A DNA stretch of 64,000 bases from Streptomyces akebiae. GTDB lineage: Bacteria > Actinomycetota > Actinomycetes > Streptomycetales > Streptomycetaceae. This document shows positions 60,597-64,000 of the stretch, piece by piece. The DNA is taken from contig NZ_CP080647.1 of assembly GCF_019599145.1 (NCBI RefSeq), positions 5,580,001 through 5,644,000 on the forward strand, read 5' to 3'. The first letter of the stretch is position 1. The number at the start of each line of letters is the position of its first letter. The notes under the pieces are model-generated. The model was not told where the DNA came from, searched no databases, and saw nothing but the letters and a program-made list of their open reading frames with translations. Made by a program: the position numbers and the translations under genes.

Positions 60597-60755
60597 GGGG
60601 GTGCCTCCGGGGGCCTGCGGGAGCTGGGGGTACGCCTGACGGCGGTGACCGACCGGTTTCCGTCCGGGCGGTGGCGCTCCACGGACGGGAGGCGGGCAAG
60701 AGCGGAGAGTTTAGGTGAGGGGCGAGGGATCATGCCAACGGATTTCTTCGCCGTA

Positions 60756-60765
60756 CCCCTAGGGG
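60756..60765. promoter_or_regulatory. Palindrome CCCCTAGGGG in the helR upstream region
   Basis: GTACCCCTAGGGGGT, with a half copy TACTAGGGGC at 60782, lies about 160 bases before helR and 115 before the small divergent gene. It resembles CsoR-type copper operators (TACCCC...GGGGTA), but there is no copper gene. The regulator is open. Confidence 0.45.
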
Positions 60766-60878
60766 GTCCGTACACCGCCGGTACTAGGGGCGGGCTGGAC
60801 CTGAGAGGGAGCCGAGGGCTCAGCGCACTCACTCCGCAGACCGACGCGATCCGAAGGCGGACGTTCCACCATGGAGAC

Positions 60879-61076
60879 ATGAGTGCAGCGACCTTCATCC
60901 CAGCCTCGGCCTCCGGCCGACCCGGTCCGCCGCCCGGCGCGACCGGCCTCGACGATCACCACAACCGTCACCGCCTCGCCGACGTCCTGCGCGCCGTCAA
61001 GGTCTTCGCGAGCACCGCCTTCGGCGTGGTCATCCTCGGCGAGTACGCGGAGGAAGCGGGCGTACGCCGCCGGTGA
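60879..61076 (+). CDS. Small conserved hypothetical protein divergent from helR
   Basis: 65 residues: MSAATFIPASASGRPGPPPG, then RHRLADVLRAVKVFASTAFG, VVILGEYAEEAGVRRR. A single hydrophobic segment (VFASTAFGVVILGEY) could be membrane-associated. I do not recognise a family. Good codon bias and a GGAGA ribosome site support expression. Confidence 0.68.
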   Translation: MSAATFIPASASGRPGPPPGATGLDDHHNRHRLADVLRAVKVFASTAFGVVILGEYAEEAGVRRR

Positions 61077-61291
61077 ACTCCGGCCCCTCGCGCGTGGCCC
61101 GCTGATCACCCCTGCCCGCATCCCTGCCTTCACCACCCTGTTCCCGCGCCCGCACTCAAGGCGGCCTTCGTCCTCGGTGACACGGCACCGCCCCTCGTTC
61201 GCTTGCGCCCCAACCCCCGTTACAGGCGCAAAGATTCCTTGTGGCAGCATGATCGACGCAGCTCAATCGATCAAGGAAACGGGGACTGTTC

Positions 61292-61630
61292 ATGCGTTTC
61301 GCATCGCATCGCCTTCGCACGGCGGTGAGCGGCCTGACCGCCGCCACCGCACTCGCCCTGGGCGTCACCGTCGTGGCCGCGCCCAGCGCCTCAGCGGCTG
61401 TCGGTTCGTCCGCGTGCACGAAGAACATCAAGGACGCGACCTACATGGTCAACAACTACGCCGGTACCACGATGCAGTCGGGTCCGGGCTACAAGTACAA
61501 GGACGTCAAGTTCCTTGAGCTCGGCACCGATGTGCGCGTGTACTGCGAGACGTACAAGAACGGTTACAACTGGTACTACGGCAAGGCCGGCAAGAAGAAG
61601 GGCTGGGTCGTCTCCCGGGACTTCCACTAG
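61292..61630 (+). CDS. Secreted bacterial SH3-domain protein
   Basis: 112 residues: signal RFASHRLRTAVSGLTAATAL ... SASAAVG, then an SH3b pattern TMQSGPGYKYKDVKFLELGT, DVRVYCETYKNGYNWYYGKA and KKKGWVVSRDFH. It probably binds wall peptidoglycan. Cys pair C-x...-C. It is convergent with the XPB helicase across a shared terminator. Confidence 0.85.
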   Translation: MRFASHRLRTAVSGLTAATALALGVTVVAAPSASAAVGSSACTKNIKDATYMVNNYAGTTMQSGPGYKYKDVKFLELGTDVRVYCETYKNGYNWYYGKAGKKKGWVVSRDFH

Positions 61631-61638
61631 ATCGGTGA

Positions 61639-61682
61639 CCGAGGGGGTGGAGCGCGCTGCACCCACGGCCCCACCCCCTCGG
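61639..61682. terminator. Shared terminator between SH3 gene and XPB helicase
   Basis: The arms CCGAGGGGGTGG (61639-61650) and CCACCCCCTCGG (61671-61682), perfect over 12 bases with a 20-base loop. Confidence 0.85.
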
Positions 61683-61699
61683 CCCCACCGGGCCCGGCC

Positions 61700-63358
61700 T
61701 CAGCCCTCCGCCAGGAGCTCGTCCGCGTCCATGATCCGGTAGGCGTAGCCCTGTTCGGCGAGGAAGCGCTGGCGGTGGGCGGCGAAGTCCTGGTCGATGG
61801 TGTCGCGGGCGACCACGGAGTAGAAGTGGGCCTTGTGGCCGTCGGCCTTGGGACGCAGGACGCGGCCGAGGCGCTGGGCCTCCTCCTGGCGGGAGCCGAA
61901 GGTGCCGGAGACCTGGATGGCCACCGTGGCCTCCGGCAGGTCGATGGAGAAGTTCGCGACCTTCGACACCACCAGGACGTTGATCTCGCCCTGCCGGAAC
62001 GCTTCGAAGAGCTTCTCGCGCTGGGCGTTGCTGGTCTCGCCCTTGATCACCGGCGCGTCCAGATGGGCGCCCAGTTCGTCGAGCTGGTCGATGTACTGCC
62101 CGATGACGAGGATCTGCTGACCCGCGAAGCGGCGGACGATCGCCTCGGCCACCTTCCGCTTGGTCGCGGTGGTGGAACAGAAGCGGTACTTCTCCTCCTG
62201 CTCGGCGGTGGCGTAGGCGAGCCGCTCGGAGTCGGTCAGGTTCACCCGGACCTCGACGCAGTCGGCGGGCGCGATGTAGCCCTGCGCCTCGATCTCCTTC
62301 CAGGGCGCGTCGAACCGCTTGGGCCCGATGAGGGAGAACACGTCCGACTCGCGCCCGTCCTCCCGGACGAGCGTCGCCGTCAACCCCAGCCGCCGACGCG
62401 CCTGGAGATCGGCGGTGAACTTGAAGACCGGCGCGGGCAGCAGGTGCACCTCGTCGTAGACGATGAGGCCCCAGTCACGGGAGTCGAAGAGCTCCAGGTG
62501 CGGGTAGACGCCCTTCCGCCGGGTCGTCAGCACCTGATAGGTGGCGATGGTGACGGGGCGGATCTCCTTGCGCGTCCCGCTGTACTCGCCGATCTCCTCC
62601 TCGGTCAGCGACGTCCGCTTCACCAGCTCGTGCTTCCACTGCCGCGCGGAGACGGTGTTGGTGACGAGGATGAGGGTGGTCGACTTGGCCTGGGCCATGG
62701 ACCCGGCGCCGACGAGGGTCTTTCCGGCACCGCAGGGCAGTACGACGACCCCGCTGCCGCCGTGCCAGAAGTTCTCCACCGCCTGCTTCTGGTAGGGACG
62801 CAGCGCCCAGCCGTCCTCGGCCAGCTCGATCGGGTGCGCCTCGCCGTCCACGTACCCGGCGAGGTCCTCGGCGGGCCAGCCCAGCTTCAGCAGGGTCTGC
62901 TTGATCTGCCCGCGCTCGGAGGGGTGCACGGCGACGGTGTCGGGGTCGATCCGCGCCCCGATGAGCGGAGTGACCTTCTTCGACCGCAGGATCTCCTCCA
63001 GCACCGGCCGGTCGGTGGTGGTCAGGACGAGACCGTGGGTCGGGTGCTTGGAGAGCGTGAGGCGGCCGTAGCGGTCCATCGTCTCGGCGACGTCCACGAG
63101 CAGCGCGTGCGGCACCGGGTAGCGGCTGTACTGCACCAGCGCGTCGACGACCTGCTCGGCGTCGTGGCCGGCGGCGCGCGCGTTCCACAGTCCGAGCGGC
63201 GTCACCCGGTAGGTGTGGATGTGCTCCGGCGCCCGCTCCAGCTCGGCGAAGGGCGCGATGGCCCGACGGCACTCGTCCGCCTGCTCGTGGTCGACCTCCA
63301 GGAGCAGCGTTTTGTCGGACTGGACGATGAGGGGACCGGGACCGTTCACGCGTGACAC
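61700..63358 (-). CDS. XPB/Ssl2-type DNA repair helicase
   Basis: 552 residues: the N-terminal XPB domain (residues 1-180), Walker [21 protein letters not shown] box [25 protein letters not shown] (the RED motif typical of XPB), and motif [22 protein letters not shown]. It unwinds DNA 3'-5'. Bacterial homologues occur in actinobacteria and are of uncertain repair role. The start is GTG 63358. Confidence 0.94.
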   Translation of the reverse strand: MSRVNGPGPLIVQSDKTLLLEVDHEQADECRRAIAPFAELERAPEHIHTYRVTPLGLWNARAAGHDAEQVVDALVQYSRYPVPHALLVDVAETMDRYGRLTLSKHPTHGLVLTTTDRPVLEEILRSKKVTPLIGARIDPDTVAVHPSERGQIKQTLLKLGWPAEDLAGYVDGEAHPIELAEDGWALRPYQKQAVENFWHGGSGVVVLPCGAGKTLVGAGSMAQAKSTTLILVTNTVSARQWKHELVKRTSLTEEEIGEYSGTRKEIRPVTIATYQVLTTRRKGVYPHLELFDSRDWGLIVYDEVHLLPAPVFKFTADLQARRRLGLTATLVREDGRESDVFSLIGPKRFDAPWKEIEAQGYIAPADCVEVRVNLTDSERLAYATAEQEEKYRFCSTTATKRKVAEAIVRRFAGQQILVIGQYIDQLDELGAHLDAPVIKGETSNAQREKLFEAFRQGEINVLVVSKVANFSIDLPEATVAIQVSGTFGSRQEEAQRLGRVLRPKADGHKAHFYSVVARDTIDQDFAAHRQRFLAEQGYAYRIMDADELLAEG

Positions 63359-63525
63359 CTTTCGATTCGGCCAAACGTCCAGTGTGCCTGATCGTCGGGG
63401 ATCCGCGGGGCGTCCGGCCGTGTGGAACTCCTTCCCCCACCACCACCGTCACCGCCGGTCCTATTGGATGTCTATTCATTCCGATGAGTGGCTGGAATTC
63501 AGATTTGCGGCCGCGGTTCCCAAGA

Positions 63526-64000
63526 ATGCGAACCGTGCACCCACCCACCCCGGCCGACGCCGACCCGGTCACCCCGTCCGTCTCCCCGCAGGGCACCACG
63601 CTCGGCTACGCCCTGTTCGCCACCCGCTGGCTCCAGGCGCCGCTGTACTTCGGTCTGGTGGCGGCGCAGGGCGTGTACGTCTACAAGTTCTTCAACGAGC
63701 TGTGGACGTTAATCGTGCGGTGCGTGAGCGGGAGCGCCACCGAGACCTATGTGATGCTCGCGGTGCTCAAACTGGTCGACGTCGTCATGATCGCCAATCT
63801 GCTGATCATGACGATCGTCGGCGGCTATGAGACCTTCGTCTCCCGCATCGGCCTCCAGGGCCACCGTGACCAGCCCGAATGGCTCTCGCACGTCAATTCC
63901 AACGTGCTGAAGGTCAAGCTGGCCACGGCCATCGTGGGCATCTCCTCGGTGCATCTGCTCCAGATGTTCGTGGACGTCCACCACACCTCCCACCACGCGC
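63526..64000 (+). CDS. YqhA-family (UPF0114) membrane protein, 3' end outside window
   Basis: At least 158 residues: [60 protein letters not shown] and [20 protein letters not shown]. There are at least three membrane helices. The function is unknown. The start ATG 63526 or GTG 63535 (no clear ribosome site). It runs off the window at VHHTSHHA. Confidence 0.82.
   Translation, partial: MRTVHPPTPADADPVTPSVSPQGTTLGYALFATRWLQAPLYFGLVAAQGVYVYKFFNELWTLIVRCVSGSATETYVMLAVLKLVDVVMIANLLIMTIVGGYETFVSRIGLQGHRDQPEWLSHVNSNVLKVKLATAIVGISSVHLLQMFVDVHHTSHHA

Noticed and set aside
60597..60878. Rifamycin-associated element (RAE) upstream of helR
   Set aside because: Expected from work on HelR, but I could not recall its exact sequence well enough to call a match; only the palindrome is reported.
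61775..63355. 526-codon plus-strand frame opposite the XPB helicase
   Set aside because: Antisense shadow; Gly/Asp/Arg/Leu-rich without any domain.

Overview
The window is high-GC actinobacterial DNA, almost certainly from a Streptomyces chromosome. The evidence is strong G/C bias at third codon positions, GTG/TTG starts, many XRE(DUF5753)+DUF397 pairs, and a gene order (SoxR-type quinone reductase, terD, GAF-PAS-GGDEF cyclase, nagA-nagK, otsB/otsA, gpgS, thrC, csp, groEL, murQ-murR, helR) that from memory resembles the SCO4266-SCO4316 part of the S. coelicolor core. I cannot assign a species.

1-8.8 kb is an accessory region. It starts inside a large RHS/YD-repeat polymorphic toxin whose C-terminus carries a HINT autoprocessing domain and a lower-GC tip that looks like an ADP-ribosyltransferase, followed at once by a candidate immunity gene. 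After a strong terminator comes the first part of a second RHS gene, cut off at an IS3-family element. That element is itself a mosaic with a fragment of an IS30-family transposase in place of the catalytic core. On its far side lies the C-terminal part of a SUFU-like (immunity-type) protein. The region ends at a 3' half of tRNA-Thr(TGT), which looks like an attachment site, so 1-8.7 kb probably belongs to an integrated island.

8.8-22 kb holds scattered metabolic genes: an aminoglycoside/hydroxyurea-type kinase, FAD oxidoreductases, an MFS exporter gene broken by a 38-bp palindromic insertion, a quinone reductase behind a SoxR-box-like promoter, a pentapeptide-repeat protein, an M1 lipoprotein peptidase, a GNAT-Nudix fusion, TerD, an ArfB-type ribosome rescue factor and a flavin reductase. 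22-26 kb has the diguanylate cyclase (cdgB), a membrane-anchored carbohydrate-binding protein and a PfkB kinase.

26-36 kb is conserved carbon metabolism: nagA-nagK under three DasR-type sites and divergent from an orphan sugar-binding lipoprotein; DUF3263-otsB convergent with otsA; gpgS; and thrC behind an S-box (SAM) riboswitch with a MoaD/ThiS protein downstream. A dispersed intergenic repeat family occurs at least six times between 16 and 36 kb, once as a near-perfect cruciform and once inside the nagA reading frame. 36-41 kb carries a cold-shock gene with a long AT-rich leader, groEL behind two CIRCE sites, an OYE-type reductase and a Cu/Zn-SOD-like secreted protein.

41-55 kb is more variable: Uma2 nuclease, HTH proteins, DinB/MDMPI proteins, two XRE-DUF397 pairs, murQ-murR, an MFS exporter and an HD protein. 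52.7-61.6 kb is rich in secreted products: GDSL esterase, beta/gamma-crystallin-like protein, NPP1/NLP necrosis-inducing-like protein, V8-like serine protease and an SH3 protein. It also holds cutC with a DasR-like site upstream and the RNA-polymerase-protecting helicase helR. The window ends with an XPB-type helicase and the start of a YqhA-family membrane protein.
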